From Croceicoccus pelagius (lineage in GTDB: Bacteria > Pseudomonadota > Alphaproteobacteria > Sphingomonadales > Sphingomonadaceae), in NCBI RefSeq assembly GCF_001661915.1, contig NZ_LYWY01000018.1:54881-118880 (forward strand): 64,000 nt of DNA. The letters run 5' to 3'. Shown here in pieces: positions 24,246 to 34,323 of this stretch; position 1 is the stretch's first letter; the number at the start of each line of letters is the position of its first letter. A program made the translations under genes and the position numbers. The notes beneath the pieces were generated by a model that saw nothing but the letters and a program-made list of their open reading frames with translations, made no database searches and was not told the DNA's origin.

Positions 24246-25007
24246 ATGGAAATCGAACTCTGGCTTCTTGCCGTCATGGCCCTCGTGGCGGTGTTCACCG
24301 GCTTTCTGGACTCGGTCGCGGGCGGCGGCGGGCTCGTCATGATGCCCTCGCTGCTTTTTGCCGGTCTGCCGCCATCTCTGGCGCTGGGAACGAACAAGGT
24401 GCAGTCTCTGGCGGCGACGACGATGGCGTTCCGTAACTATTCGCGCGCGGGCCTGGTCGAATGGCGCAAGGAAAAGTGGCTGGCGCTGATCGCCTTCGTC
24501 GGCGCAGTCGCCGGATCGCTTATGGTGCAGCAGATCTCGACCCGCGTGCTCGAACTGGTCGTGCCGCTGCTATTGATGGGGGTTGCGGCGTACGTCATCT
24601 TCTCACCCCGCATGGACGACACGAAATCGCACGAGTTGGTGACGCGTAAGGGCTATGCGCCGGTGGGCGGGGCAATCGGATTTTACGACGGATTCTTCGG
24701 CCCCGGCGCGGGCGGGTTCTTCGCCGCTTCGCTGGTGGGCCTGCGCGGTGAAGGCCTGACGGCCGCGACCGGTCACGCAAAGCTGTTCAACATGACCACG
24801 AACGTCGCCAGCGTGATCGTCTTCGCGCTGGGCGGAAAGGTCATCTGGACGCTGGGCCTGTGCATGGCCGTGGGTGCCATGACCGGGTCGTGGATCGGAT
24901 CGAAGTTCGCCGTGAAGCATGGCGCAAAGCTGATCCGCCCGCTGCTCGTCACGATCAGCCTGCTGCTGACGGCAAAGCTGCTTTACGGCTGGTTCTTTCC
25001 CGGCTGA
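24246..25007 (+). CDS. TSUP family (TauE/SafE) membrane transporter
   Basis: A 253-residue integral membrane protein with seven to eight hydrophobic segments and the family repeats: an N-terminal LDSVAGGGGLVMMPSLLFAG and a second-half FYDGFFGPGAGGFFAASLV. Family members move sulfite, organosulfonates or other anions across the inner membrane; the substrate here is not deducible. It is divergent from the AlkB-like gene with a 70-base gap and converges with the DUF481 gene 9 bases downstream. Confidence 0.92.
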   Translation: MEIELWLLAVMALVAVFTGFLDSVAGGGGLVMMPSLLFAGLPPSLALGTNKVQSLAATTMAFRNYSRAGLVEWRKEKWLALIAFVGAVAGSLMVQQISTRVLELVVPLLLMGVAAYVIFSPRMDDTKSHELVTRKGYAPVGGAIGFYDGFFGPGAGGFFAASLVGLRGEGLTAATGHAKLFNMTTNVASVIVFALGGKVIWTLGLCMAVGAMTGSWIGSKFAVKHGAKLIRPLLVTISLLLTAKLLYGWFFPG

Positions 25008-25016
25008 TCCCGAGGT

Positions 25017-25952
25017 TCAGAAGTCGTAGATCAGCGTGATGCGCGAAAGCGTATCGGTTTTGGCCGAATCGTCTGGCGGACTGGTGTCGTGGACGAAACG
25101 GTACGACAACCGCGCCGAAAGGCCGCTGCCCATCGCAGCCTCAACCCCCGTCAGGCTGGTATAGGTGTCGTTCCCGCTCTGCACGAAGGCGCTGGCTTTC
25201 TGTGTGAACTTCAGGTTTGGCGCGAACTTCCAGCGGAAATTCATCGCGCCAAGTCCCGCAAAATAGCTCTCGCGATCGACGTTGGGCTCGATTTCCTCGA
25301 TCACCCTGGTCGTGCGCCACGCGGGGCCGGCCTTGATTTCAAGCGCGAGGTTCTCGCGGTCGAAGACGCGGTGGCCGAGACCGCCCGAGACCGAGAAGCG
25401 CGAGGAATAGCCCTGAATCCGGTCCCGCTCTGCCTGCGTGAGGCCGTAGATGAAGCTGCTTTCCCCAATGTCGAAATTCGGCTCGTAGGACAGCAAGAAC
25501 CGTTCACGCGTGGTATCGCCGTCGCTTCGCTGGTAGTCGGCCTGCACAATGACCTTGTGGCGCCAGTCAATGCCGATCCGCTCGACGCCGAGCGCCGCGG
25601 TCAGGCCAAGGTCGTCGCTGTTGCCGGTCGCGCGGATTGCGCCAAGCTCGCCCTTGCCTTCCCAGCGGTCGAAGATGCTCGCGGTGCGGATCGCTTCCTT
25701 GGCCAAGAGAGCTTCGCGCTCGGCCCACTTCTCGACCATGCCGTCGAAACTCTGCTTGCGCTTGGCCAGCGCCTCGACTTCCTCGGGATAGGCGGCCTCT
25801 GCCGCAGCATAGACAGCGGCTACTTGCGCCGGGTCCTTCGTCGCTTCGGCAGCGGCGATCATTTTCAGGACGGGTTCGGGCAGTTTTGCCTGTGCTGCGA
25901 CAGGCAGGACGAGGGCGATGGCAGCGGTCGAAAGTGCGGCAGTCCATTTCAT
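25017..25952 (-). CDS. DUF481 outer-membrane beta-barrel protein
   Basis: A 311-residue exported protein. ATG 25952 gives a clear signal peptide (MKWTAALSTAAIALVLPVAAQA, cut after AQA). After a helical N-terminal region rich in Ala/Glu (residues 30-90), alternating hydrophobic strands run to a terminal aromatic residue (ITLIYDF), typical of an outer-membrane barrel. The DUF481 family includes salt-induced outer-membrane proteins; its function is unknown. It shares the strand of the ABC exporter genes just upstream but is separated by 19 bases and may be co-transcribed. Confidence 0.85.
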   Translation of the reverse strand: MKWTAALSTAAIALVLPVAAQAKLPEPVLKMIAAAEATKDPAQVAAVYAAAEAAYPEEVEALAKRKQSFDGMVEKWAEREALLAKEAIRTASIFDRWEGKGELGAIRATGNSDDLGLTAALGVERIGIDWRHKVIVQADYQRSDGDTTRERFLLSYEPNFDIGESSFIYGLTQAERDRIQGYSSRFSVSGGLGHRVFDRENLALEIKAGPAWRTTRVIEEIEPNVDRESYFAGLGAMNFRWKFAPNLKFTQKASAFVQSGNDTYTSLTGVEAAMGSGLSARLSYRFVHDTSPPDDSAKTDTLSRITLIYDF

Positions 25953-25971
25953 GGGCGAGGCCGCTAGCAAA

Positions 25972-26745
25972 TCAGTCGCGAAGTCGCCACCCGGTCCGGA
26001 ATATCCACGTGATTATGCCGATACAAAGAGCGAGGAAGCCGGCCGTAGCGGCAAATGCGACGCCGATCGTAACGTCCGACTGCTCGAAAAACGTCCAGCG
26101 CAGGCCTGATACGAGATAGACGATCGGGTTGAACAACGCGACCGTGCGCCACTGTTCGGCCAGCATGTCGATCGAATAGAACGTGCCGCCAAGGAACGTC
26201 AGCGGCGTCAGCACCAGCAGCGGCACCATTTGCAACTTCTCGAACCCGTCGGCCCAAAGCCCGAGGATGAACCCGAAAAGCGAGAACGAGGACGCGACAA
26301 GCACGATGTAGACAAAGGCCAGAATCGGATGCGCGATCGTATAGTCAACGAACAGCGTCGCCGTGACGAGGATAATCGCCGCGATGATCAGCGATTTGGT
26401 CACCGCCGCGCCGACGAAACCCACCAGCGTCTCGGCCACGCTGACGGGTGCGGACAGCAGTTCGTAGATCGCGCCGGTAAATCGCGGCATGTAAATGCCG
26501 AAGCTGCCGTTAGACGTGCTCTCCGAAAGAAGCGTAAGCAGCAGCAGGCCCGGCACGATGAACGCCCCGTAGTTCACGCCGCCGATGTCGTTCATGCGCG
26601 AGCCGATGGCCGCGCCGAAGACAATGAAATAGAGACATGTCGTGAGCACGGGCGAAATGATCGTGCCGAACACCGTTCGCCATGCCCGCGAGACTTCGCG
26701 CTTGTAGATGGCCCACGCGCTGACTGCGTTGAAACCTGCCCTCAT
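25972..26745 (-). CDS. ABC-2 type exporter permease (YadH-like)
   Basis: A 257-residue inner-membrane permease with six hydrophobic segments and the ABC-2 signature region [17 protein letters not shown] in the second half. The N-terminal cytoplasmic helix [20 protein letters not shown] is typical of the YadH/NodJ group. It overlaps the ATPase gene by four bases (ATGA at 26,742), so the two form one transporter. Substrate unknown. Confidence 0.93.
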   Translation of the reverse strand: MRAGFNAVSAWAIYKREVSRAWRTVFGTIISPVLTTCLYFIVFGAAIGSRMNDIGGVNYGAFIVPGLLLLTLLSESTSNGSFGIYMPRFTGAIYELLSAPVSVAETLVGFVGAAVTKSLIIAAIILVTATLFVDYTIAHPILAFVYIVLVASSFSLFGFILGLWADGFEKLQMVPLLVLTPLTFLGGTFYSIDMLAEQWRTVALFNPIVYLVSGLRWTFFEQSDVTIGVAFAATAGFLALCIGIITWIFRTGWRLRD

Positions 26746-27725
26746 GCCGCGATCTCCGGCCGGTCTTCGACCAGCTTCACGAAAATGTCCTCAAGGCTCG
26801 ATTCGCGTACGTCGATCGCGGAATAGCCGATCCCTTCGCGGGCAAGCCGCTGGGCGACTTCGGCGACGGCTTCCTTGCCGCCCCCTGCCCCGTCGCCGCC
26901 ACGGAAGGTAAGCGCCATGCCGTCGTCGGAAAGCGCGAGGCCTTCGTGGGCGATGCTGGCCGGAATGACGGTCATCGGCGCATTGAGGGCAAAGCTTGCC
27001 TCGGTCCGGCCTAGGCGGGTCATGATGGATGCCTTGTCGTCGACAAGCAGGATACGGCCCTTGTCGATCACGCCGACACGGTCGGCCATCTCCTCGGCCT
27101 CTTCAATGTAGTGAGTGGTCAGAATGATGGTGACGCCCAGTTCGCGCAGCACGTCGATCTGCTTCCACATGTCGCGGCGCAGTTCGACGTCGACGCCTGC
27201 GGTCGGTTCGTCGAGAAACAAGAGGTCAGGATCATGCGCCAGCGCCTTGGCGATCAGCACGCGGCGCTTCATCCCGCCCGAAAGCATGCGAAGCTGGCTG
27301 TCACGCTTATCCCACAGGCTCAGTGCCCTCAGCACTTCCTCGATCCGCTTGCCGTCGGCAGGCCGTCCGAACAGCCCGCGCGAATAGGTCACCGCGTGGT
27401 GCACGGTCTCGAAGATATCGACCGCCATTTCCTGGGGCACGAGGCCGATGCGCGCCCGGATCTTCCGCCATTCGTGCTTCAGGTCCATCCCGAAAGCCTC
27501 GATGGTCCCGCCGGTCGGGCGTACGAGCCCGCAGACCGCGCCGATCAGCGTCGTCTTGCCCGCTCCGTTCGGGCCGAGGAGCGCGAATATCTCGCCCTTG
27601 CGGATTTCGAGGTCGACATTGTCGAGCGCCTTTACGGGCGGAGCAGCGCCGCGCCCTGGGTAAGTCTTGTCGAGGCAGGTGATTTTCAGGATTGGATCGG
27701 TCACCGCGGCAATGTGTGCCTTCAT
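26742..27725 (-). CDS. ABC exporter ATP-binding protein (YadG-like)
   Basis: A 327-residue ATPase with Walker [15 protein letters not shown], signature [15 protein letters not shown], Walker [15 protein letters not shown] and switch His in [15 protein letters not shown]-terminal extension of about 80 residues follows the nucleotide-binding domain, as in YadG-type drug or lipid exporters. Start ATG 27725 has no strong ribosome site. It pairs with the permease downstream. Confidence 0.94.
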   Translation of the reverse strand: MKAHIAAVTDPILKITCLDKTYPGRGAAPPVKALDNVDLEIRKGEIFALLGPNGAGKTTLIGAVCGLVRPTGGTIEAFGMDLKHEWRKIRARIGLVPQEMAVDIFETVHHAVTYSRGLFGRPADGKRIEEVLRALSLWDKRDSQLRMLSGGMKRRVLIAKALAHDPDLLFLDEPTAGVDVELRRDMWKQIDVLRELGVTIILTTHYIEEAEEMADRVGVIDKGRILLVDDKASIMTRLGRTEASFALNAPMTVIPASIAHEGLALSDDGMALTFRGGDGAGGGKEAVAEVAQRLAREGIGYSAIDVRESSLEDIFVKLVEDRPEIAA

Positions 27726-27754
27726 TCGCGCGATGCAAGGTAGGAAGAAAAAAC

Positions 27755-27880
27755 GACCGTTTGACGAAAATCAATGAACGCCCGCGCTGCATCCGCGAAG
27801 AAGCCTCAGCACGTGCTTACCTGGCTCGTGTCTTCTCCAACAAACTTCGGCCCGCCGCTTCATTGTGGCGGGCCTTTTTT
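27755..27880 (+). ncRNA. Candidate small RNA ending in an orphan terminator
   Basis: Between two minus-strand genes a perfect plus-strand terminator (27,849-27,880) has no plus-strand gene ahead of it. The preceding 90 bases are free of a credible CDS and contain a gaaga ... tcttc pairing and the palindrome agcacgtgct. A possible -35 ttgacg is at 27,761, but no convincing -10 follows. I infer a small RNA; its start is approximate and no known RNA family is recognised. Confidence 0.35.
27849..27880 (+). terminator. Orphan plus-strand intrinsic terminator
   Basis: Stem ggcccgccgc / gtggcgggcc followed by six T on the plus strand only. On the minus strand (queA side) the stem is not followed by T, so it does not serve queA. 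Confidence 0.8.
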
Positions 27881-27889
27881 GTGTGGTGA

Positions 27890-28918
27890 TCAGGGGATCA
27901 GCAGTGACCCGTCGCCATAACTGTAGAAGCGGTAGTCGTTGGCGATCGCGTGGGCATAGACCGCCTGCATCTTATCCAGCCCCATCAACGCGCTGACCAG
28001 CATGAACAGCGTCGATTTCGGCAAGTGGAAGTTGGTCATCAGCCCGTCGATGGCGCGGAATCGGTAGCCGGGGGTAATGAAGATCGAGGTGTCGCCCTCA
28101 AACGGGCGTATCACGCCGTCTTTGCCCGTCGCGCTTTCCAGCAGGCGCAGGCTGGTGGTGCCGACGGAGATAACGCGGCCACCGGCGCCGCGGGCGGCGT
28201 TGAGCCGCTCGGCGGTCGCGGTGTCGATCCGGCCCCACTCGGCATGCATGGCATGATCTTCGGTGTCGTCGGCCTTCACCGGCAGAAACGTGCCCGCGCC
28301 GACGTGGAGTGTAAGCGTTTCGCGCCCGACGCCGGCGGCATCGAGCGCCGCGATCAGGTCGGGCGTGAAATGCAGCGCGGCGGTGGGAGCGGCAACGGCA
28401 CCGTCCTTGTCCGCGAACATCGTCTGGTAATCGCTGCGGTCCGCCTCGTCGGTCTCGCGTTTGCCTGCGATATAGGGTGGCAGCGGCATCCGGCCTGCGC
28501 GTTCCAGCAGGACTTCGACGGGCTCTTCGCCTTCGAACGTCAGGATGAAACTGCCATCGGGCAGGCGTTCTTCGGCAATGGCGGTGACATCTGCGGGAAA
28601 CTCCACGCGGTCACCTTCGCGCAGGCGTTTGGCGTTGCGGACGAAGGCCTGCCAGCGGCGCAAGTCGATCCGCTTATGCAGCGTCGCACCGATACGCGCA
28701 TCGCCCCGGCGGCCTTCTAGTTGGGCCGGAATGACCCTCGTATCGTTGAAGACCAGCACGTCGCCTTTTCTCAGCACAGCGGGCAAGTCGCGAACGATGC
28801 GATCGGCGAACGGTGCGTCGCCTTCCACCACCAGCAATTTCGCGGCGTCGCGCGGGCGCGCCGGACGCAGGGCTATGCGTTCGGTCGGAAGGTCGAAATC
28901 GAAAAGGTCAACGCGCAT
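27890..28918 (-). CDS. queA: S-adenosylmethionine:tRNA ribosyltransferase-isomerase
   Basis: Transfers ribose from SAM onto preQ1-tRNA to give epoxyqueuosine. The 342 residues carry the conserved opening [38 protein letters not shown], and the C-terminal [19 protein letters not shown] and [16 protein letters not shown] 28918 is standard. It lies downstream of the cyclophilin gene on the same strand, 42 bases away. Confidence 0.97.
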   Translation of the reverse strand: MRVDLFDFDLPTERIALRPARPRDAAKLLVVEGDAPFADRIVRDLPAVLRKGDVLVFNDTRVIPAQLEGRRGDARIGATLHKRIDLRRWQAFVRNAKRLREGDRVEFPADVTAIAEERLPDGSFILTFEGEEPVEVLLERAGRMPLPPYIAGKRETDEADRSDYQTMFADKDGAVAAPTAALHFTPDLIAALDAAGVGRETLTLHVGAGTFLPVKADDTEDHAMHAEWGRIDTATAERLNAARGAGGRVISVGTTSLRLLESATGKDGVIRPFEGDTSIFITPGYRFRAIDGLMTNFHLPKSTLFMLVSALMGLDKMQAVYAHAIANDYRFYSYGDGSLLIP

Positions 28919-28960
28919 GGTTTCGCGCGCCTAGCGGTTGAGGCGCGCGAAGGGAACCGC

Positions 28961-29707
28961 TCAGTTGCCAGCGTCTTCCGAAGAAGGAGCGGCGGCGCTG
29001 AGTGGAGCGTTCAGCATGTCGCTGGTGATCGCACCCTGCATCGGCGTCGTCGACGGCGGAGCAAGGTTCTGACTGGCGAGCGAAGCCTGCAGGATCCGCG
29101 TCGGGTTCGCAGGCGGCTGACCGCGCGAGATGCTGTCCACGTACTGCATGCCGGCGATGACGCGGCCGAAGTTGGTGTACTTCATGTCGAGCTGCATCGT
29201 CGGGTAGAACACGATGAAGAACTGGCTGTTGGCCGAATCCTCGTTCGCGCCTTCACGCGCTGCCGAAACGGTGCCGCGAAGGTGCGGCACGCGGTTGAAT
29301 TCTTCCTTGAGATCGGGAAGCTCCGAACCGCCGCGGCCGGTACCCGTCGGGTCGCCGGTCTGCGCCATGAAGCCTTCGATTACGCGGTGGAAGATCACCC
29401 CGTTGTAGAAGCCCTGACGGGTCAGCGTCTTGATCCGGTCGACATGGTTCGGCGCCCATTCCGGCTTCAAACGAATGGCGACGCGGCCACCATTCGAAAG
29501 GTCCAGCAGCAGGATGTTGTCGGGATCGGTCTGCAGCGAGGGATCGACGCGCCAGTAGGTCGCCGGATCGATCGGAGCCGGCGTCGCCGTCTCGGTCGCT
29601 TCTGCCTCAGCGGCAGGAGCGTCCTGGGCCATAGCGGGCGCGGCGATTGCAGAAAGGCCGAGCGCGGCGGAAAGGATTGCGGCGCGGGCGGTAAGGCGGA
29701 ACTTCAT
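28961..29707 (-). CDS. Periplasmic cyclophilin-type peptidyl-prolyl isomerase
   Basis: A 248-residue protein with a signal peptide (MKFRLTARAAILSAALGLSA ... AMAQ) from ATG 29707. The cyclophilin core includes the catalytic region FHRVIEGFMAQTGDPTGTG, LRGTVSAAREGANEDSANSQ and FFIVFYPTMQLDMKYTNFG. It helps fold exported proteins. A Pro/Ser/Ala-rich tail of about 45 residues follows the domain. It sits between coaD and queA on the same strand. Confidence 0.94.
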   Translation of the reverse strand: MKFRLTARAAILSAALGLSAIAAPAMAQDAPAAEAEATETATPAPIDPATYWRVDPSLQTDPDNILLLDLSNGGRVAIRLKPEWAPNHVDRIKTLTRQGFYNGVIFHRVIEGFMAQTGDPTGTGRGGSELPDLKEEFNRVPHLRGTVSAAREGANEDSANSQFFIVFYPTMQLDMKYTNFGRVIAGMQYVDSISRGQPPANPTRILQASLASQNLAPPSTTPMQGAITSDMLNAPLSAAAPSSEDAGN

Positions 29708-29811
29708 ATTGTTCTGGTGATCCCGAAATTTCACTCGGCCTGCCGCTTAGCGGGCCGTGGCTGACGTTTCAATGAATGGCTGGGCCTGGTGCTACAACGG
29801 GCCAGGTGCCC

Positions 29812-30324
29812 TCAGTAGTCGCCCTTGCGCCCTTCACGCTCAACGCGGGCAATGACTTCCTTGCAGACATCGTTGCTGACGAAGCGGGAAATCTCGCCGC
29901 CGAACTGGGCGATTTCCTTGACCAGCTTCGATGCGATCGGCTGAAGCGAGACGTCAGCCATGAGGAACACGGTCTCAATCCCGGGATCGAGCTGCTGGTT
30001 CATGCCCGCCATCTGGTATTCGTATTCAAAGTCGGCGACTGCGCGCAGCCCGCGCACGATGACGTTCGCACCCATCTTCTGCGCGAACTTGATCAGAAGC
30101 GCGTTGAAGCCAACCACGCGAACGTTGTCGATGCCAAGGTCGCGGACCTCGCGCTCCACCATCTCCATGCGTTCTTCGGGGGTGAACATCGGGTTCTTCG
30201 ACGGGTTCGTCGTGACGCCGATGATCAGTTCGTCGACCAGCTTGGAGCCGCGACGGATAATGTCGCGGTGCCCCAGCGTGATGGGGTCGAATGTCCCCGG
30301 ATAGATTCCGATACGCTTGCTCAT
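29812..30324 (-). CDS. coaD: Pantetheine-phosphate adenylyltransferase
   Basis: Catalyses the penultimate step of coenzyme A synthesis, joining ATP and phosphopantetheine. The 170 residues have the nucleotidyltransferase motif GTFDPITLGHRDII (HxGH variant at TLGH), the substrate loop VRGLRAVADFEYEYQM and a conserved C-terminus with the ISxxSSS-like element replaced by SNDVCKEVIARV. Start MSKRIGIYPG at ATG 30324. It is downstream of the polyprenyl synthase by 30 bases. Confidence 0.95.
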   Translation of the reverse strand: MSKRIGIYPGTFDPITLGHRDIIRRGSKLVDELIIGVTTNPSKNPMFTPEERMEMVEREVRDLGIDNVRVVGFNALLIKFAQKMGANVIVRGLRAVADFEYEYQMAGMNQQLDPGIETVFLMADVSLQPIASKLVKEIAQFGGEISRFVSNDVCKEVIARVEREGRKGDY

Positions 30325-30354
30325 GCCCCTCCCCGTCTGGTCCGTGGGCGGACC

Positions 30355-31281
30355 TCAGCGGTCCCGTTCGACTATGTAGCGTGCGATGGCGCGAAGCACT
30401 TCGGCCTCTTCGCCATAGGACGACAGGTGCCCGATCGCCTGCCGCACCAGCATTTCCGCCTGCTCGCGCGCGCGTTCAGCGCCCAGCAGCGAGACGAATG
30501 TCGCCTTGCCCGCATCGGCGTCCTTGCGCAGCGCCTTGCCCGCCAGTTCCTCGTCGCCTTCGTGATCGAGCAGGTCGTCCGCGATCTGGAAGGCAAGGCC
30601 GATGTCACGGGCATAGCTCTTGAGGTGCGTGCGCCCTTCCGGCGGCACGCGACCGAGGATCGCCCCCATTTCGACCGATGCACTCAACAATGCGCCGGTC
30701 TTCAATTGCTGAAGCCGGGTCACGGTATGGAGATCGAAGCCGTCATCGCCCTCGCCCGCTTCTTCGGCGACGATGTCCATCATCTGGCCGCCCGCCATCC
30801 CGTCCATGCCGCTGCCCTTGGCAAGGCAGGCGACAAGCTCGCTGCGCACGAAAGGATCGCTTGTCACTTGCGGGCTGACGAGGATGTCGAAGGCCAGAGC
30901 ATGAAGCGCATCGCCCGCCAGAACCGCCGTCGCCTCGTCGTATTCGAGGTGCACTGTCGGCTGGCCGTGGCGCATTGCATCGTCGTCCATGCAGGGCAGG
31001 TCGTCATGGATCAGCGAATAGACGTGGATCGCTTCCACCGCGCACCCGGTGCGCACCGCGGCCTCGCGGTTCACGCCGTACATCTGGGCGGTCGCGGTCA
31101 GCAGAAGCGGGCGCAGACGCTTGCCGCCACCGATCGCGGCATAGCGCATCGCTTCGAAAAGGCGTGCACGGGCATCGTCCGGCACCGGCAGAAGGACATC
31201 GAAGTGGCGGTCCACCTCTTCCCGGATCAAGGCCAGCGCCTCGCCCAGCACGTCGGATCCGACCACGCCTTCGATAGCCAT
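30355..31281 (-). CDS. ispA: Short-chain polyprenyl diphosphate synthase (farnesyl diphosphate synthase type)
   Basis: Condenses isopentenyl and dimethylallyl diphosphates. The 308 residues hold the first Asp-rich motif YSLIHDDLPCMDDDAMRHG, GDALHALAFDI, GGQMMDI, KTGALL and the second Asp-rich motif FQIADDLLDHEGD. ATG 31281 with a tgaggat ribosome site is preferred; ATG 31299, overlapping the xseB stop, is an alternative. xseB followed by ispA is a widely conserved pair, and here dxs is not beside them. Confidence 0.93.
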   Translation of the reverse strand: MAIEGVVGSDVLGEALALIREEVDRHFDVLLPVPDDARARLFEAMRYAAIGGGKRLRPLLLTATAQMYGVNREAAVRTGCAVEAIHVYSLIHDDLPCMDDDAMRHGQPTVHLEYDEATAVLAGDALHALAFDILVSPQVTSDPFVRSELVACLAKGSGMDGMAGGQMMDIVAEEAGEGDDGFDLHTVTRLQQLKTGALLSASVEMGAILGRVPPEGRTHLKSYARDIGLAFQIADDLLDHEGDEELAGKALRKDADAGKATFVSLLGAERAREQAEMLVRQAIGHLSSYGEEAEVLRAIARYIVERDR

Positions 31282-31285
31282 ATCC

Positions 31286-31537
31286 TCAGGCACCTTCATC
31301 AAAGGGGCGCTTGCCTTGCGGTGCGCCGTCGGGACCGGCGACGATCTTCTCGATCCGCGCCTGCGCCGCATCGAGGCGGGCCTGGCAATGCGCGCGCAGC
31401 TTTTCGCCGCGTTCGTAAAGCGAGATCGATTCGTCGAGAGCGACTTCGCCGCTTTCCAGCCTTCGCACGACGTCTTCCAGCGCCTTCAACGCCTGTTCGT
31501 AAGTCAGGGCGGAAATATCTTGTGGGGCCTCATCCAT
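31286..31537 (-). CDS. xseB: Exodeoxyribonuclease VII small subunit
   Basis: An 83-residue helical hairpin protein (MDEAPQDISALTYEQALKAL, LESGEVALDESISLYERGEK) that associates with XseA to form exonuclease VII. The length is typical. ATG 31537 is preferred over a start 4 codons upstream. It directly precedes the polyprenyl synthase gene, as in many proteobacteria. xseA is not in the window. Confidence 0.94.
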   Translation of the reverse strand: MDEAPQDISALTYEQALKALEDVVRRLESGEVALDESISLYERGEKLRAHCQARLDAAQARIEKIVAGPDGAPQGKRPFDEGA

Positions 31538-31646
31538 GCGCGACAGCAATGACGACGCGCTTGGGCGCGGTCAAGCACCGACAAAGGGCTTGCAACCATG
31601 ATTTAGGGGCTGGCAAGCGCGCGCGCCGGTGGTTAAGGGCGCGGTC

Positions 31647-33866
31647 ATGAGCGAGATCACTCCTGACGTCGTCGAGGCGCACGGCCTCTCCCCCGAAGAG
31701 TACGAGCGTGTCCTGAATGCGCTTGGCCGCGAACCCAACCTTGTCGAACTGGGCATCTTCTCGGTCATGTGGTCCGAACACTGTTCGTACAAGTCCTCGC
31801 GCTTCCACCTGAAGAAGCTGCCGACCGAGGCACCGTGGGTCATCTGCGGTCCGGGCGAGAATGCGGGCGTCATCGACATCGGGGACGGTCAGGCGGCGAT
31901 CTTCAAGATGGAGAGCCACAACCACCCATCGTACATCGAACCCTATCAGGGCGCGGCGACGGGTGTTGGCGGCATCCTGCGCGACGTCTTCACGATGGGC
32001 GCGCGTCCGGTGGCGAACATGAACGCGCTGCGGTTCGGTCGTCCCGATCACCCCAAGATGAAGCATCTGGTAAAGGGCGTCGTTGAAGGTATCGGCGGAT
32101 ACGGCAACTGCGTCGGCGTGCCGACCGTTGGCGGCGAGACGAACTTTCACAAGGCCTACGACGGCAATATTCTCGTCAATGCGATGACGGTTGGCGTCGC
32201 GGACGCGGACAAGATCTTCTATTCTGCCGCGACCGGCGTGGGCAATCCCATCGTCTACGTCGGTTCGAAGACGGGCCGTGACGGCATACACGGCGCGACG
32301 ATGGCCAGCGCCGATTTCGGCGACGACATCGAGGAAAAGCGCCCCACCGTTCAGGTCGGCGATCCGTTCGTGGAAAAGCTGCTGATCGAGGCCTGCCTCG
32401 AGCTCATGTCGACCGACGCGATCGTCGCAATCCAGGACATGGGCGCCGCTGGACTTACCTCTTCCTCGGTCGAGATGGCGACCAATGGCAAGGCGGGTAT
32501 CCGCCTCGACATGGACAAGGTCCCCTGCCGCGAAGAGGGGATGACCCCTTACGAAATGATGCTGAGCGAGAGCCAGGAGCGTATGCTCATGGTGCTCAAG
32601 CCCGGCAAGGAAGCGATGGCAGAAGCAATATTCCGCAAGTGGGAGCTGGACTTCGCGGTCATCGGTGAAGTCACCGACACACAGCACATGGTGCTCGAAT
32701 TCGGCGGCGAAGTCGTTTGCGACATTCCGCTCGGCCCGCTCGCCGCAGACGCGCCCGAATACGAACGGCCCTATATCGGACGCGAGGAATATGCCGCCTG
32801 GGCAGGCACGACCCCGCTGGGCGAAGTGCCGGAAAGCACCGATATCGCGGGCGACCTCAAGACACTGCTGGCGACGCCCGACCTCGCCTCGCGCAAGTGG
32901 ATCTGGGAACAGTACGATTCGCAGGTCGGCGCAGACACGCTGCAGAAGTCGGGCGGCGACGCGGCGGTCGTGCGTGTGCACGGAACGAAGAAGGCGCTGG
33001 CGATCAGCACCGATTGCACCCCGCGCTATTGCTATGCCGACCCCTATGAGGGCGGCAAGCAGGCCATCGCCGAGGCCTATCGCAACATCTGCGCCGTGGG
33101 CGCGACGCCGCTGGCGGTGACCAACTGCCTTAACTTCGGCAATCCGCAGCGACCCGAGATCATGGCCCAGTTCGTGGGCTGTCTGCAGGGCATGGGCGAT
33201 GCCTGCCGCACGCTCGACTTCCCGATCGTGTCGGGCAATGTCAGCCTTTATAACGAGAGCAAGGCGACCGGCGGCGGCTCTGCCATCCTGCCCACGCCCG
33301 CCATCGGCGGCGTCGGCCTGATGCAGGACCACGAGATCATGGCGACCATCGGCTTCAAGGCCGCGGGGGAGCAAATCGTCGTAATCGGCGGCGAATCGGG
33401 CCACCTCGGCCAGTCACTCTACTTGCGCGAACTGCATGGCCGCGAGGAAGGCCCGCCCCCGCCGGTGGGTCTGGACCTTGCCAAGCGCGCGGGCGAAACC
33501 GTTCGCAAGCTGATCGCCGATGGCGTCGCAACCGCGGTTCACGACTGTTCGGACGGCGGCCTTGCCGTGGCTCTGGCCGAAATGGCGATGGCAAGCGGCC
33601 TGGGTTGCGCGGTCGCCATGCCGGAGGGACGTTCCAGCCCTGCCGCGTTCTGGTTCGGCGAGGACCAGTCCCGCTATGTCGTGACCGCTGCCGAAGCCGA
33701 GCCGATCCTCGAAGCTGCCGAGGCCGCGGGCCTTGCCGCGGTCGCGCTGGGCGATGTCGAGGGCGATGACGTGGTCTTCCGCTCGATTTCCGGCGAAAGC
33801 CGCGTTTCCGTCGCCGACCTGAAGGCAGCGCACTTGTCCTTCTTCGAGGAGTGGATGGAAAGTTGA
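31647..33866 (+). CDS. purL: Phosphoribosylformylglycinamidine synthase subunit PurL
   Basis: Makes FGAM from FGAR using ATP and ammonia delivered by PurQ. The 739-residue length is that of the small PurL that works with separate PurQ and PurS, neither present here. The ATP-site histidine segment [33 protein letters not shown] and the second-half [19 protein letters not shown] are intact. ATG 31647 with an aaggg ribosome site opens [14 protein letters not shown]. It overlaps the GFA-type gene that follows by 16 bases. Confidence 0.97.
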   Translation: MSEITPDVVEAHGLSPEEYERVLNALGREPNLVELGIFSVMWSEHCSYKSSRFHLKKLPTEAPWVICGPGENAGVIDIGDGQAAIFKMESHNHPSYIEPYQGAATGVGGILRDVFTMGARPVANMNALRFGRPDHPKMKHLVKGVVEGIGGYGNCVGVPTVGGETNFHKAYDGNILVNAMTVGVADADKIFYSAATGVGNPIVYVGSKTGRDGIHGATMASADFGDDIEEKRPTVQVGDPFVEKLLIEACLELMSTDAIVAIQDMGAAGLTSSSVEMATNGKAGIRLDMDKVPCREEGMTPYEMMLSESQERMLMVLKPGKEAMAEAIFRKWELDFAVIGEVTDTQHMVLEFGGEVVCDIPLGPLAADAPEYERPYIGREEYAAWAGTTPLGEVPESTDIAGDLKTLLATPDLASRKWIWEQYDSQVGADTLQKSGGDAAVVRVHGTKKALAISTDCTPRYCYADPYEGGKQAIAEAYRNICAVGATPLAVTNCLNFGNPQRPEIMAQFVGCLQGMGDACRTLDFPIVSGNVSLYNESKATGGGSAILPTPAIGGVGLMQDHEIMATIGFKAAGEQIVVIGGESGHLGQSLYLRELHGREEGPPPPVGLDLAKRAGETVRKLIADGVATAVHDCSDGGLAVALAEMAMASGLGCAVAMPEGRSSPAAFWFGEDQSRYVVTAAEAEPILEAAEAAGLAAVALGDVEGDDVVFRSISGESRVSVADLKAAHLSFFEEWMES

Positions 33867-34285
33867 CCAACAGCCCGATCGCATTGTCGTGCCTGTGCGG
33901 CAATGTCGGGCTGACGGTATCCAGCCAGCCTAATTTCCTGCACCAATGCAATTGCACGCTCTGCACGAAAACGGGCGCCCAGTGGGCCTACTTTCCGCCT
34001 GAATCCGTGTCATGCGAAGGAAACACTCAGCCTTTTTGCAGGGCTGACAAGGACGATCCCGGCGCCGAGATCCACTTTTGCGGGAAGTGCGGTTGCACCA
34101 CCCACTTCGTGCTTACCAAAAGCGCCATCGCGCAGCACGGCAACACGATGATCGGCGTAAATTTCGCCCTGGCCGATCCCGCCGATGTGGAGGGTGTCGA
34201 ATTGCGCTTTCCCGACGGGCGCGGCTGGTCCGGTGAAGGGGCATTCGGCTACTATCAGCAGGCGATTACCCTGCCGCCCGTCTGA
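33851..34285 (+). CDS. GFA/CENP-V family zinc protein
   Basis: A 144-residue protein with the cysteine pattern of the Gfa (glutathione-dependent formaldehyde-activating) fold: [16 protein letters not shown] and [11 protein letters not shown]. The family fold binds two zincs; most members have no proven activity, and formaldehyde activation should not be assumed. The start is GTG 33851 inside the purL end, or TTG 33863 just after it. The overlap suggests coupling to purL. Confidence 0.88.
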   Translation: MDGKLTNSPIALSCLCGNVGLTVSSQPNFLHQCNCTLCTKTGAQWAYFPPESVSCEGNTQPFCRADKDDPGAEIHFCGKCGCTTHFVLTKSAIAQHGNTMIGVNFALADPADVEGVELRFPDGRGWSGEGAFGYYQQAITLPPV

Positions 34286-34323
34286 AAGGGAACATCTCGC
34301 CCCTGCCTCTCGTTTATCGCATC

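Noticed and set aside
29776..31650. 624-codon plus-strand frame opposite coaD, ispA and xseB
   Set aside because: It crosses three well-supported minus-strand genes and their gaps.
31530..33404. 624-codon minus-strand frame opposite purL
   Set aside because: It is a shadow of purL with no recognisable domains.
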